Shown: in pieces, positions 45,886 through 54,223 of the stretch
Numbering within the stretch: position 1 is the first letter of the stretch
How the letters are laid out: each line of letters begins with the position of its first letter
DNA from: Candidatus Bathyarchaeota archaeon
GTDB lineage: Archaea > Thermoproteota > Bathyarchaeia > Bathyarchaeales > Bathycorpusculaceae
Assembly: GCA_003151735.1 (NCBI GenBank)
Contig: PLYI01000069.1
Span: 1 to 62,461, forward strand
DNA: 62,461 bases
Reading direction: 5' to 3'
Translations under genes and position numbers: made by a program
Notes under the pieces: model-generated
Told to the model about the DNA's origin: nothing
Database searches by the model: none
Seen by the model: only the letters and a program-made list of their open reading frames with translations

Positions 45886-46593
45886 TCAGTAGCCTGAAAA
45901 AAGCTCCCGCTTCAACTTTTCTTTAGGCAACCCCAAGCTTACCACAAGTTTTTCCATTGCTTCAACCATCGGCGGCGGTCCACAAGTATAAAACATGTTC
46001 TCTTGGTAATCGGGCAGCAATTGCTTTATCAGTTCAGCGTTAATGATTCCTGTTGCTCCCTTCCATTGTTCGTTAGGCTGCGTGACGATGTAAATTAACT
46101 TCAAGTTCTTATTTTTCTGCGCTAACTCCTCAAGCTCTTCTCTGAAAGCCATGTCGTTTTCTGTGCGGCAACCATAGAAAAGAGTTATTTTGCTGCTCAG
46201 TGCTTTGTCCGCGGCGTTTTTGCAGATGCTCATGAAGGGAGTTATTCCTATGCCTCCACCAAGCAAAGCTATTTTTGGGTATTCGCCTTCAAAAGTGAAT
46301 TGGCCGTATGGCGCATCCACTCTTGCCCAGTCACCAACTTTTGCAGCTTTTAGAGCTAAAGAATATTCGTGGTCGGTGAATTTTTTTGTGAATTCGATGT
46401 GGTCTTTTTCTGTTGGACTGCTGCTGAAACTGAAGTGTTTGCTTAATTCTTTGTCGCCTTGTTTTAGGGTTACAAAGAAGAATTGTCCTGGCTTGTAATC
46501 TAACTCGGCAGGTCGTGGAAACCTGAAGCTTGTTACGTCATGAGTGCGCGGGATAATCTTTTGAAACTTGGTTTCAAACTTCATAAAAAACAC
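45886..46593 (-). CDS. Ferredoxin-NAD(P)+ reductase-like FAD/NAD oxidoreductase
   Basis: 235 residues. The FAD-binding domain has RPAELDYKPGQFFFVTL and HFSFSSSP (R-x-Y/F-S/T-x-x-S variant). The NAD domain has LLGGGIGITPFMSI and TCGPPPMVEAM. It is a single-polypeptide flavoprotein without an attached iron-sulfur domain, moving electrons between NAD(P)H and ferredoxin or a flavodoxin-like partner. The second Met (46584) is as likely a start as the first. Confidence 0.88.
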   Translation of the reverse strand: MFFMKFETKFQKIIPRTHDVTSFRFPRPAELDYKPGQFFFVTLKQGDKELSKHFSFSSSPTEKDHIEFTKKFTDHEYSLALKAAKVGDWARVDAPYGQFTFEGEYPKIALLGGGIGITPFMSICKNAADKALSSKITLFYGCRTENDMAFREELEELAQKNKNLKLIYIVTQPNEQWKGATGIINAELIKQLLPDYQENMFYTCGPPPMVEAMEKLVVSLGLPKEKLKRELFSGY

Positions 46594-46663
46594 ACATTTC
46601 TACTAGTACGGTTTAATCCTTTAGAACTTTTTGGCTTCAGAAGGCTAGTTTCTTGCTTTCAAT

Positions 46664-46740
46664 CCTAACATGCTAATGACTGCAGAAAACGCCATGCCGA
46701 CCTACCTCTTAGCTATTGACCCCATCCCCTTGTTTAGTTT
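46664..46740 (-). repeat. Dispersed intergenic repeat, copy E (module two)
   Basis: On the minus strand: GGGGATGGGGTC, TAAGAGGTAGG, then GCGTTTTCTGCAGTCATTAG followed by CATGTTAGG, similar to module two of copies B and D. Module one is not seen here. Confidence 0.4.
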
Positions 46741-46770
46741 ATTTGTGTTTTCTCATTGTTACCACTGGCG

Positions 46771-47502
46771 CTATTCTACTGGTCGAGTTTCTGAGAATTT
46801 ATCATTATCCAGAAAACCATTCTGTGCAAGAAAACCCCTGAAATCTTTTTTAGCCTCAGAGAATTTTTGCCTACTTGGCAAATACAAAAGGACGTAAGCT
46901 CCGCCTAGAAGGAACTTCGTTATTGAGTTAATCGGAAACGCCAAGGCATGTGCATTATCAATGGCTATTCGTGGCAAAGCAAAATCATAAAGCTTTTGCG
47001 GAAACTCTAACTGCGGGAAGCCTATCATTATCCAGAAAATCCACAGAGCCGCCATGGTGAGGAGAACAATCCATAGCCATCTGTTAGCTCTCATATACTT
47101 GTAGCCAGCTAGGCCGCTTAGCGAGACTAATCCATAACTTAGATACAAAGTATTCTCGTTTAGCAAGAAATATGGGGGCTTTGAGTAATTCCAATAATTC
47201 CAAAATGAGAAGTGGTATAGAATTTCATATAGCCAGATCATTGAGATCATGCTAGTTAAAGCGATTACGAAACTTTCCGTGACAGGCACATTCTTTATTC
47301 GAAGAAAAACGGCGACCCCTAAATATACAAAAGCAAACGTCATCCAAGAACTCCAAAAAACTCCTCCTAAACCCCAGACATCTGAAGTGTACAACCATTC
47401 AAAAAGAGAATAAGAAAATAGAAAAGCCATTGAAATTATAGCTATGTAATGCAAAATTCTAATAGCGTTACTCAAAGTTAGCTTTTTTGAACTGCTTAGC
47501 AA
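46771..47502 (-). CDS. Membrane protein with about six helices, function unknown
   Basis: 243 residues, six hydrophobic helices (about 15-37, 47-67, 74-96, 105-125, 139-160 and 190-208), aromatic-rich loops (FWNYWNYSKPPYFLL) and a charged cytoplasmic tail (RQKFSEAKKDFRGF). I do not recognise the family. It is divergent from the polymerase gene with a 150-base gap holding two promoters. Confidence 0.65.
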   Translation of the reverse strand: MLSSSKKLTLSNAIRILHYIAIISMAFLFSYSLFEWLYTSDVWGLGGVFWSSWMTFAFVYLGVAVFLRIKNVPVTESFVIALTSMISMIWLYEILYHFSFWNYWNYSKPPYFLLNENTLYLSYGLVSLSGLAGYKYMRANRWLWIVLLTMAALWIFWIMIGFPQLEFPQKLYDFALPRIAIDNAHALAFPINSITKFLLGGAYVLLYLPSRQKFSEAKKDFRGFLAQNGFLDNDKFSETRPVE

Positions 47503-47649
47503 AACCTCTCATCCATTTGTAATAAGCGCCAAGTTATTCTTAATTTTTTTGTTTTGAAAGAAAAATTGAAATTTTGATCGTGGCAACAGTGATAGATTGC
47601 TCTTTAAGAAAACGGTTTAAAGGGGCTTTGCTCTATGGTTTAGTGGCGG

Positions 47650-50037
47650 TTGCTTGTGAAAATCTCTTTTTGGCTACTGGACATTAACCCTAAAATTGAC
47701 AAAGACAAGGGCACGATTGAGTTGTGGCTGTGGGGAATTGATGCAGCCGGCAATCGAGTGCTCATTGTTGACCGCAAATTTATTGCTTACTTTTATGCTG
47801 TGGTGGCTGAGGGTTCTGATCCATCGAAGGTTGCTGAGGCAATCATGAAGGTTTATGCCCAATCAATTGTGAAGGTTGAAGTCACCCAGAAAAGGTTCTT
47901 TGGCAAACCTGTGGCGGCAATAAAAGTCTGTTGCAGGGTTGCAACCGAAACTGTAAAGCTTGTCAAGCAACTTCGAAGCGTCGAAGGGGTAAAAGATTGC
48001 CTCGAAGACGATATTCGTGCCTCCATGCGGTACCTAATCGATAACAATGTGATTCCCTGCGGATGGCATGAAGTGGATGCGGTGGAAGAAGAGAACGCGG
48101 AGGGTGTAAGAGTAGCCAAGGTTTATGCCGCGAACTCTCCACCTACTCAACTGGATAGCGTGACTGTGCCGTCTTTGCGGGTTTTGGGGTTCTCCATGAT
48201 TTGCTACAGCCGCGAAGGCTCACCTAAACCCGACCGAAACCCCGTGCTAATCATTTCAACCGCAGCTAGCAACGGCGAAACAAAACAGTTCATCGCAAAC
48301 GAAGAAAAAAAAGACAAAACCGTTATAGAAGAATTCATCGCTTACATCAGCCAGTATGACCCAGACCTCATCGCAAGCTACGGCGCCAACACAGTAGACT
48401 GGACCTACCTCAAAGGCAGAAGCCACAAGTTAAAGTTGAAACTGGAATTTGACAGAGCCAAACAGGAACCCCACACCAGCATTTACGGGCATGTTTCCAC
48501 AACCGGCGTTGTGAACATTGACTTAGCCGATTTTATGGACGTGTTTCCCGAAGTTAAGGTTAAAACGCTTTGGAACTTCGCTGAACATTTAGGCGTAATG
48601 AAGGATAAGGAAAGCATCGTTGAGGATGTTTTGTTCGCGGATTACTGGGATGACCAGCAAAAACGCGAAGAGTTAAAGTGTTTTGGGCTAGATAGCGCCT
48701 GCAAAGTCCAGGGCACCTCGGCGTTGCTTTTGGATTTTGCCATGCAACTTGCCAGCTTAACAAGCCTGCCCCTAGACCAGGTGATGACGGCGGCTGTGGG
48801 CTTCCGTGTGGAGTGGTTCCTGATTAAACAGGCGCAGAAAATCGGTGAACTCATACCCAAACGAATCGAGCAGCCTTACCGACCCTACGCTGGGGGACTG
48901 GTGCTTTCTCCAAAGTCGGGTTTGCACGAGAACATTGCAGTTTTAGATTTCAAATCCATGTATCCAAACATCATGATAACCTACAACATTTCACCTGATA
49001 CCTACGTTGCACCAGATGAGCCTGAACCGCTAAACGGCGTCTACGAAGCACCAGAGGTAAAACACAAATTCCGCAAAGCACCGCCCGGATTCTACAAAGA
49101 AGCCCTAACATACCTGATCAATGTCCGAGGCGCAATCCGCCAAAAAACGAAAACCCTAAACCCAAAAACCGTCGAGTACCGCGTTTTAGATGCACGCCAA
49201 AAAGCCGTTAAAATCATAACCAACGCGGCTTACGGCTATGCAGGATGGATTGGCGCTAAATGGTACATTAAACCCGTCGCTGAAGCCGCATCAGCCTGGG
49301 GCAGACACACTATTTTGACTGCGTCTCAGATGGCTGAAAAGGCAGGGATAACCGTGATTTACGGGGACACAGACAGCTTGTTCCTGAATTACGATGAAAC
49401 CAAAATTGGGAAGCTGAGGGAAGAAATTAAACGTGAATTAAAATTAGATGTTGATGTCGACGAAGTTTACAAGCGCATTTTCTTCACAGAAGCAAAAAAA
49501 CGTTATGCAGGATTACGGCAGGATGGAAGCCTCGACATTGTAGGTTTGGAGGTTATCCGTGGCGACTGGGCTGAAGTTGCAAAAAAAGTGCAGGAACATG
49601 TTCTCGAAATAATTCTTACCGAGCCTTCTGCTAAAAAAGCCATTGACTACGTTCGTTCAGTAATCGCTGACTTAAGACACAGAAAAGTTCCCCTGCATGA
49701 CCTCATAATTTGGAAAACCCTCACGAAAGCCCCTGACGAATACGCTATCAAAGCTCCTCATGTGGAAGCAGCAAAAATGCTTAAGGAGAAAGGTTGGCGC
49801 TTAACTGGCGGCGACAAAGTGGGCTACGTGATTCTTGAGGGAAAAGGGCGCTTATACAACCGAGTGAAACCCTACGTTTTCGCCAAGATGGATGAAGTTG
49901 ACGTCGACTACTATGTGACTAATCAGATATTACCTGCAGCCGCAAGAATACTCGTTTTCTTTAACGTAACTGAGGCTGAACTGCTGAAAGAAACAAAAGA
50001 AACACAAGAAATTAGAAGCCTAATGGATTACGTTTAG
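47650..50037 (+). CDS. Family-B DNA polymerase with inactivated 3'-5' exonuclease site
   Basis: 795 residues from TTG 47650 (GTG 47656 also possible). The polymerase domain is intact: motif A DFKSMYPNIM (about 433), motif B KIITNAAYG (about 525) and motif C YGDTDS (about 571). The exonuclease domain keeps its fold but not its catalytic residues. The Exo I D-I-E is S-M-I (LRVLGFSMICYS), Exo II has YGANTVDW in place of YNxxxFD, and Exo III reads CFGLDS where YxxxD is expected. This should be a polymerase that copies DNA without proofreading. It converges with dnaG (four-base overlap). Confidence 0.92.
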   Translation: MLVKISFWLLDINPKIDKDKGTIELWLWGIDAAGNRVLIVDRKFIAYFYAVVAEGSDPSKVAEAIMKVYAQSIVKVEVTQKRFFGKPVAAIKVCCRVATETVKLVKQLRSVEGVKDCLEDDIRASMRYLIDNNVIPCGWHEVDAVEEENAEGVRVAKVYAANSPPTQLDSVTVPSLRVLGFSMICYSREGSPKPDRNPVLIISTAASNGETKQFIANEEKKDKTVIEEFIAYISQYDPDLIASYGANTVDWTYLKGRSHKLKLKLEFDRAKQEPHTSIYGHVSTTGVVNIDLADFMDVFPEVKVKTLWNFAEHLGVMKDKESIVEDVLFADYWDDQQKREELKCFGLDSACKVQGTSALLLDFAMQLASLTSLPLDQVMTAAVGFRVEWFLIKQAQKIGELIPKRIEQPYRPYAGGLVLSPKSGLHENIAVLDFKSMYPNIMITYNISPDTYVAPDEPEPLNGVYEAPEVKHKFRKAPPGFYKEALTYLINVRGAIRQKTKTLNPKTVEYRVLDARQKAVKIITNAAYGYAGWIGAKWYIKPVAEAASAWGRHTILTASQMAEKAGITVIYGDTDSLFLNYDETKIGKLREEIKRELKLDVDVDEVYKRIFFTEAKKRYAGLRQDGSLDIVGLEVIRGDWAEVAKKVQEHVLEIILTEPSAKKAIDYVRSVIADLRHRKVPLHDLIIWKTLTKAPDEYAIKAPHVEAAKMLKEKGWRLTGGDKVGYVILEGKGRLYNRVKPYVFAKMDEVDVDYYVTNQILPAAARILVFFNVTEAELLKETKETQEIRSLMDYV

Positions 50038-51188
50038 GCTAGTGGGATTACGTCTTGGAAAGTCATCAATTCTACGTTTAACGCTGGCTTAACTGCTTCG
50101 GAGATGCGTGATGCAACGATGCGTTTGATGTTTTTGTCAGCTGCAATGTCTACGATTCTCTGGGTGATGATGCCGTCAAAAACTACAGTGTCAACGCCTT
50201 TCATTTGTGAGAGTTTCTCTGCAAGCTGGCTTACTGGTAGACGCTCGATTAATTCGAGTTTTTCATTTAATAGGACTGCTTCAAGTGTGTCAACTAATGC
50301 TTTTGCCGCTTGAATTATAGTGTCTGGGACTTCAACTTTGACGCGTTCTGGAACAACTATCTTTTTGGGTGCTGGGGCTGGTTTGCTTATGCCTGCGGCT
50401 TCTGCTATGGGGAGCTTGTTTTCTAGGGCTTCAGCGATTTCTTTGCAGTTGCATTCCTCAATTTCTTTGCCTCTTGGAGCGCGACCTACAAACTTTACGT
50501 TTGTTACCTGCATGAGTTCTTTTAAGATTAAGTCGCCTCCTCGGTCACCGTCAAGCAACGCTGTGGACGGTCTTTCTTTTGTTATCTTCTTTATTGAGTC
50601 AGGTACTTTTGCGCCTTCAAGGGCAACGGTGTTAAAGATTCCGCATCGCATCAAATTAATAACGTCAGCGCGGCCTTCAACAACGATGATTTCCTTAGCT
50701 TCCATCAAGCCAGGTCCAGCGGGCAAGTCTTCAGGTCCGTACTTTTCTACTTTGCCCACTTTCATAGTGTCAGAGATTTCTTTGTAAACTTCATCTACGC
50801 TGGGCATTGATTCGATGTTCCATTTGTGCAGGATTTCTTTGGCTCGGTCGATGATTATTTTTCTTCGTGCTTCGCGGATATCCTCGATTTTTTCAAGTGT
50901 TACTTTGGCTGAGCATGGTCCAACGCGGTTTATGCTCTCTACGCTTGCAGCTATGAGGGCTGTAGAAACGCGGTCGAGGCTGGTTGGGATGGTTATGGAG
51001 CCTGTAGTTCGATCATTTTTTGAATGTAGGTCGATTTCAATTCTGCCGATACGGCCGGTTTTTTGGAGTTCCCTTAGGTCAAGTTCTGGGCCGAAAAGTC
51101 CTTCTGTTTGACCGAAAACTGCGCCGATCACATCGGGTTTTTCAACTACACCTTCAATTTCAAATCTAGCGTGTACAACGTACTTTAT
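50034..51188 (-). CDS. dnaG: Archaeal DnaG-type primase (Toprim)
   Basis: About 384 residues. The Toprim domain carries EIIVVEGRADVINLM (catalytic Glu) and ALLDGDRGGDLI (DxD). The N-terminal domain opens KYVVHARFEIEGVVEKPDVIGAVFG. The first conventional start is GTG 51131, inside that conserved opening. The true N-terminus extends at least to ATA at 51188, with no ATG/GTG/TTG between it and the TATA-like AAATAAATATAATT (about 51229-51245). Archaeal DnaG is linked to the exosome and RNA processing and has limited primer synthesis. Confidence 0.93.
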   Translation of the reverse strand: MKYVVHARFEIEGVVEKPDVIGAVFGQTEGLFGPELDLRELQKTGRIGRIEIDLHSKNDRTTGSITIPTSLDRVSTALIAASVESINRVGPCSAKVTLEKIEDIREARRKIIIDRAKEILHKWNIESMPSVDEVYKEISDTMKVGKVEKYGPEDLPAGPGLMEAKEIIVVEGRADVINLMRCGIFNTVALEGAKVPDSIKKITKERPSTALLDGDRGGDLILKELMQVTNVKFVGRAPRGKEIEECNCKEIAEALENKLPIAEAAGISKPAPAPKKIVVPERVKVEVPDTIIQAAKALVDTLEAVLLNEKLELIERLPVSQLAEKLSQMKGVDTVVFDGIITQRIVDIAADKNIKRIVASRISEAVKPALNVELMTFQDVIPLA

Positions 51189-51402
51189 CGTAAATGTTTG
51201 GGATGTTCCCGTAAATATGCACTTCCTATTGTAAATTATATTTATTTGATACTGGTTAATCGCATAATGCGAGTTCTTCTCGCAGTGATGAGATTTTAAC
51301 TGTTACTAATTGAGAATTTAGCTGCATTCTATTTAATATAACTTATGTTTTGTGGATATGTATCCCGCGTATCTTCCCTTTTTTCTTTTAGGAGTGTAAG
51401 AC

Positions 51403-51636
51403 TTGACAAAGAAAAAGAAGAGTGTTGGAGTTAGCTTAGTTTTTGCGGCTTTAATCCAGATGGTTTTAGGCTTGTTCATTGTTTACGGTAGCATAACGCT
51501 TTATTCGTTTAATTTAGTGTTTTTTACACTTGCCTTCTCAGCTAATTCGATAGAGCAAACGTTAGCGATTGTGCTTGGAACGTTGGTTTTAACCTCTGGT
51601 TTAATGATGGCTGGCTTATCTAAAAGATTCTTCTAA
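51403..51636 (+). CDS. Small two-helix membrane protein, copy 1
   Basis: 77 residues from TTG: a basic start TKKKKSVGVSL, helix 1 (about 10-30), a short polar hinge (ANSIEQ) and helix 2 (about 50-70), ending LSKRFF. A near-identical copy lies at 52347-52580. The leader ends CCTTTTTTCTTTTAGGAGTG before the start, a pyrimidine tract plus ribosome-binding site shared with other genes of this zone. The function is unknown. Confidence 0.7.
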   Translation: MTKKKKSVGVSLVFAALIQMVLGLFIVYGSITLYSFNLVFFTLAFSANSIEQTLAIVLGTLVLTSGLMMAGLSKRFF

Positions 51637-51862
51637 CTATTTTTCTATTGAACCTAAAGTTAAGTCGATAAGAAAACCATTGGATAGCGTGATCTGCCAG
51701 TTCTGCAAGAGCGCTATTCTTTCCCAATAACTCTAACTTGAGCGCAATTTTTGCGCTGTTTTTGAAGGCTTAATTAAATAACATTTTCTTATGCAAAAAC
51801 AAAGACATCACCGACAGAAAGCCAAGTCGGGGAACATGCCCTTCAGCAAGGCTTTGTTCCCC

Positions 51863-52201
51863 TCATTTTTCTTCTTTTGGCTTGCAAATCTGAGCGTTCG
51901 AAGTTTTGGTAATAGAGTTAGTAGTTACTTCAAGGTCTTTTGGCATAACACATGACCCCGTATAAGTTGAAATAGTACCTGATAGATAAGTCAAATCTTG
52001 GTCTGAAAGTTTCTCAGGAGACATAATGTTATACTTGCTTCCCCAATTAAGCTTGAATCCACCTATTTCTATTTTCCTAATTTTTTCAGATTGATAAACA
52101 AAGGCTTCTTTACCATTCCCAAAATTAACATAATCAAACTTAGTTCCTTTGTCTTCAACTGTCTTAACTGTTGGTTCTTTCCTTTTCTCCTTTTCTGCCA
52201 T
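51863..52201 (-). CDS. Hypothetical cytoplasmic protein between the two membrane copies
   Basis: 112 residues, hydrophilic, a basic N-terminus (AEKEKRKEPTVK) followed by a likely small beta domain (FDYVNFGNGKEAFVYQSEK, KLNWGSKYNIMSPE). No domain is recognised. It is minus strand, alone between the duplicated genes, in A/T-rich DNA. Confidence 0.55.
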   Translation of the reverse strand: MAEKEKRKEPTVKTVEDKGTKFDYVNFGNGKEAFVYQSEKIRKIEIGGFKLNWGSKYNIMSPEKLSDQDLTYLSGTISTYTGSCVMPKDLEVTTNSITKTSNAQICKPKEEK

Positions 52202-52346
52202 AATTAATCGAAGGATTGTTTACATATATAAAATCAACTTGACTATCATTGGAATCGGGAATTGCAAGATATTATTGTAGAGAGCGAATAAAAGAGCCTT
52301 GCTTTCTGGGAGTACCCTTTTTCTTTTTTCTATTGAGTAATGCACT

Positions 52347-52580
52347 TTGACTAAGAAAAAAAGAAGTGTTGGAGTTAGCTTAGTTTTTGCGGCTTTAATC
52401 CAGATGGTTTTAGGCGTGTTCATTGTTTACGGCAGCATAACGCTTTATTCCTTCAATTTAGTGTTTTTTACACTTGTTTTTCCAGCTAATTCTATAGAGC
52501 AAACGTTAGCGGTTGTTCTTGGAGCATTATTTTTCAGCTCTGGTTTAATGATGGTTGGCTTATCTAAAAGATTCCTTTAA
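52347..52580 (+). CDS. Small two-helix membrane protein, copy 2
   Basis: 77 residues, identical to the 51403 copy at most positions (differences such as VF/LF and the last helix) and close at the DNA level too, which implies a recent duplication about 0.94 kb apart. Its stop directly abuts the stop of the convergent Lrp-like gene. The leader again carries CTTTTTTCTATTGAG. Confidence 0.7.
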   Translation: MTKKKRSVGVSLVFAALIQMVLGVFIVYGSITLYSFNLVFFTLVFPANSIEQTLAVVLGALFFSSGLMMVGLSKRFL

Positions 52581-52811
52581 CTATTTAGTCAGCAAGAGCG
52601 TTACTAAGCTGGTTACGCCAGCTGTCTGTCTAATGCCTAATTTAATTATGTCTTTTAGCTTGTCTATGGACATTGCTTTAACTTTTATCACAAGATCGTA
52701 GACACCATATAGGGAATATGCCTCTTCAACTCCTTCTACGCCTTTTAGGTTTTCTAGCACTTTATCTTCGACGCCTAAAGCGGTATTTACTAAGACTAAC
52801 GCAGATATCAT
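52581..52811 (-). CDS. Stand-alone Lrp/AsnC ligand-binding (RAM) domain protein
   Basis: 76 residues that form one RAM domain: ISALVLVNTALGVED, VEEAYSLYGVYDLVIKVKA and the GIRQTAGVTSLVTLLL effector-side strand. It has no helix-turn-helix. Such proteins act as amino-acid sensors that pair with full-length Lrp regulators, or as small octamers. Confidence 0.85.
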   Translation of the reverse strand: MISALVLVNTALGVEDKVLENLKGVEGVEEAYSLYGVYDLVIKVKAMSIDKLKDIIKLGIRQTAGVTSLVTLLLTK

Positions 52812-52967
52812 GTATCAATCCTTCCTGTTCATCTCTCTACCTTCCAACATTATAGTTAAGACTGTGTTGTCGCATAGGTGAACCTACAACTGCTTGCTTC
52901 AAACCAGAAAAATACTCGCTTTTTCTGAACCAATACGATAAAAAAAGAAAAGAGAAAGATTGTTTGT

Positions 52968-53231
52968 TTAAGCTCTTTCTTTGAGCCATTCAAGCTGTTT
53001 GTTCAATGGCATTTTGCTGAAGGTTTCGAGCGCTAGGCAAACAAAGCAATGTTCTGATATGTTAAATTGTTTGACTCCCTCGTCGAGGGCTTTTTCTGAG
53101 AGTGTAGTCAACTTTATTCTTTTCATTTCGACATAGGGTTTTGAGGCTTTTGAGTTGTTTTTGCAATGTTTACAGTTTGCTGACTCATGGAGTTTTTCGA
53201 TAGAGGTTTTAAAATCGTTTTGTTTAGACAT
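52968..53231 (-). CDS. Small cysteine-containing hypothetical protein
   Basis: 87 residues with CKHC near the N-terminus and CFVC later (one possible zinc site), otherwise charged and helical (EKALDEGVKQFNI, KMPLNKQLEWLKERA). Divergent from the ribbon-helix-helix gene, with repeated AGTTGCAT elements between them. Confidence 0.55.
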   Translation of the reverse strand: MSKQNDFKTSIEKLHESANCKHCKNNSKASKPYVEMKRIKLTTLSEKALDEGVKQFNISEHCFVCLALETFSKMPLNKQLEWLKERA

Positions 53232-53252
53232 TCTTGTTTTCTCCTTCTTAAT

Positions 53253-53320
53253 AGTTGCATGTAGTTGTATAATAGTGTGATTTAACTAATATAGTTTACT
53301 AAAGTATTATAAAGTTGCAT
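53253..53320. promoter_or_regulatory. Repeated elements between divergent genes, candidate operator
   Basis: AGTTGCAT (53253-53260), AGTTGTAT (53263-53270) and AGTTGCAT (53313-53320), with the dyad AACTA-ATA-TAGTT (53284-53296) between. A TATA-like AAGTATTATAAAG lies at about 53302-53314. Ribbon-helix-helix dimers bind short repeats of this kind, so the adjacent gene product may act here. Confidence 0.4.
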
Positions 53321-53352
53321 AACTGTTAAATGAGTAATAGAGTGTGTTAAGA

Positions 53353-53505
53353 ATGGCTGAAGTAATTATGAAGAGAGTTAGGGTTTTCGCTACAATCAGA
53401 GAAGACGTTGAAGATTGGGTACAGAAACAGGTAGAAAGTGGAAGGTTCCGAAATCGTAGCCATGCAATCGAATACGCCTTACTTGAACTTATGAAAAAGG
53501 AATAG
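53353..53505 (+). CDS. Ribbon-helix-helix (CopG/MetJ-type) DNA-binding protein
   Basis: 50 residues: a beta strand MKRVRVFATI, helix 1 REDVEDWVQKQVESG, the turn RFRNRSH and helix 2 AIEYALLELMKK. This is the standard RHH layout with the NRS-type turn. Too short for the usual ORF cutoff. Its stop is 11 bases before the RLGQ-motif gene, so the two may be co-transcribed. Confidence 0.85.
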   Translation: MAEVIMKRVRVFATIREDVEDWVQKQVESGRFRNRSHAIEYALLELMKKE

Positions 53506-53516
53506 GTGAGATAGTA

Positions 53517-53834
53517 TTGACCGCTAAGAAGCAACCAAAAAAACAGAAAGGTGCCAAGCTACCAGAGTCAACTATGAAGATGATAAAAGAAATGGCAGCC
53601 GACTACAAACCCCGAGACGCAGCCCGAATACCGAAAATACTTGATGTCTTGAAGGAGCTCTGGGAACTTGAACCTGACACTAGATTGGGGCAGTTTTTAC
53701 TAAACTTTGTTTTTCGTGGTGGAGATGCCAAAGAAAAAACTAATTATTTGATGTACGAGCAAGAGGATGATTTGACTTTCAGCAATATTGCAGAGAAGTT
53801 GAAGAGTGAAAAGTCGAATCGTAAATCAGCATAA
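53517..53834 (+). CDS. RLGQ-motif small protein, intact copy
   Basis: 105 residues from TTG: a basic start (AKKQPKKQKGAK), then RIPKILDVLKELWELEPDT, RLGQFLLNFVF and YLMYEQEDD. The R-x-P..LW-x(3)-PD-x-RLGQ-[LF]..N...YxxEDD pattern occurs in short uncharacterised bacterial and archaeal proteins (DUF1040/YihD-like in my view, unverified). A truncated second copy is at 60237-60459. The C-terminal 20 residues are basic. Confidence 0.6.
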   Translation: MTAKKQPKKQKGAKLPESTMKMIKEMAADYKPRDAARIPKILDVLKELWELEPDTRLGQFLLNFVFRGGDAKEKTNYLMYEQEDDLTFSNIAEKLKSEKSNRKSA

Positions 53835-53853
53835 TTTTGTCTTTTTTCTTTTG

Positions 53854-53882
53854 TAGGAGCGATAGAACGCTTTTTTCCTACG
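53854..53882 (+). terminator. Hairpin after the RLGQ gene
   Basis: GTAGG/CCTAC and AGCG/CGCT stack into one hairpin (53854-53882) in a T-rich context 20 bases past the stop. It overlaps the stop codon of the minus-strand fragment ending at 53879. The preceding CTTTTTTCTTTTGTA matches the start of the leaders at 57098 and 60480. Confidence 0.45.
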
Positions 53883-54085
53883 TTATTCTGTTTTTCATGT
53901 ATATTTTTCTTGACGCAAACGCAATTGTGATAGCCACGATAGTTATTGCGGCTATTCCAGTTATTGCATAGAGCATTGTTGACAGGTTGCTTTCTTGTTC
54001 GAATGATGTGACTGTCGGGGTTGGCGTCGTTGTTATCAAGGGAGTCGGTGTTGGTATGGGAGTTTTGATAACGCTTGATGAACCA
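53879..54085 (-). pseudogene. C-terminal remnant of an anchored surface protein
   Basis: The minus strand encodes a Thr/Pro linker (PIPTPTPLITTTPTPTV), then SFEQESNLS, one membrane helix (YAITGIAAITIVAIT) and a basic tail RKIYMKNRIT. An upstream TGA and no start show that the bulk of the gene is gone. It meets the methylase-tail remnant (54060-54223, plus strand) head to head. Confidence 0.5.
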
Positions 54086-54223
54086 ACTCAACCCATGAAA
54101 ATTGCAGCGATGAAAGCAGGATATTACGAGTCTCCAACGTGGGGTCACAAGTATCCTAAAACCCAAATATCAACAATAGCGGAACTGTTGCAGAAAAAGA
54201 AACCCCTGATTCCAACCCATTAA
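54060..54223 (+). pseudogene. C-terminal remnant resembling a DNA-methylase tail
   Basis: Reads ITLDEPTQPMKIAAMKAG, YYESPTWG and KYPKTQISTIAELLQKKKP. This order (EPT-x-PM...AG-[FY]-Y-x-SP...YP-x-[IL]-QI-x-TI-xELL-x-GKKP) is the characteristic closing segment of DUF1156-type DNA methylases and related enzymes. It is too short and lacks every catalytic motif, so it is a scar. Confidence 0.45.

Noticed and set aside
53987-54060. Plus-strand N-terminal part of the 53987-54223 frame (VGVGVVVIKG...)
   Set aside because: Gly/Val repeats are the antisense shadow of the Thr/Pro linker of the minus-strand surface remnant; only the later part looks coding.
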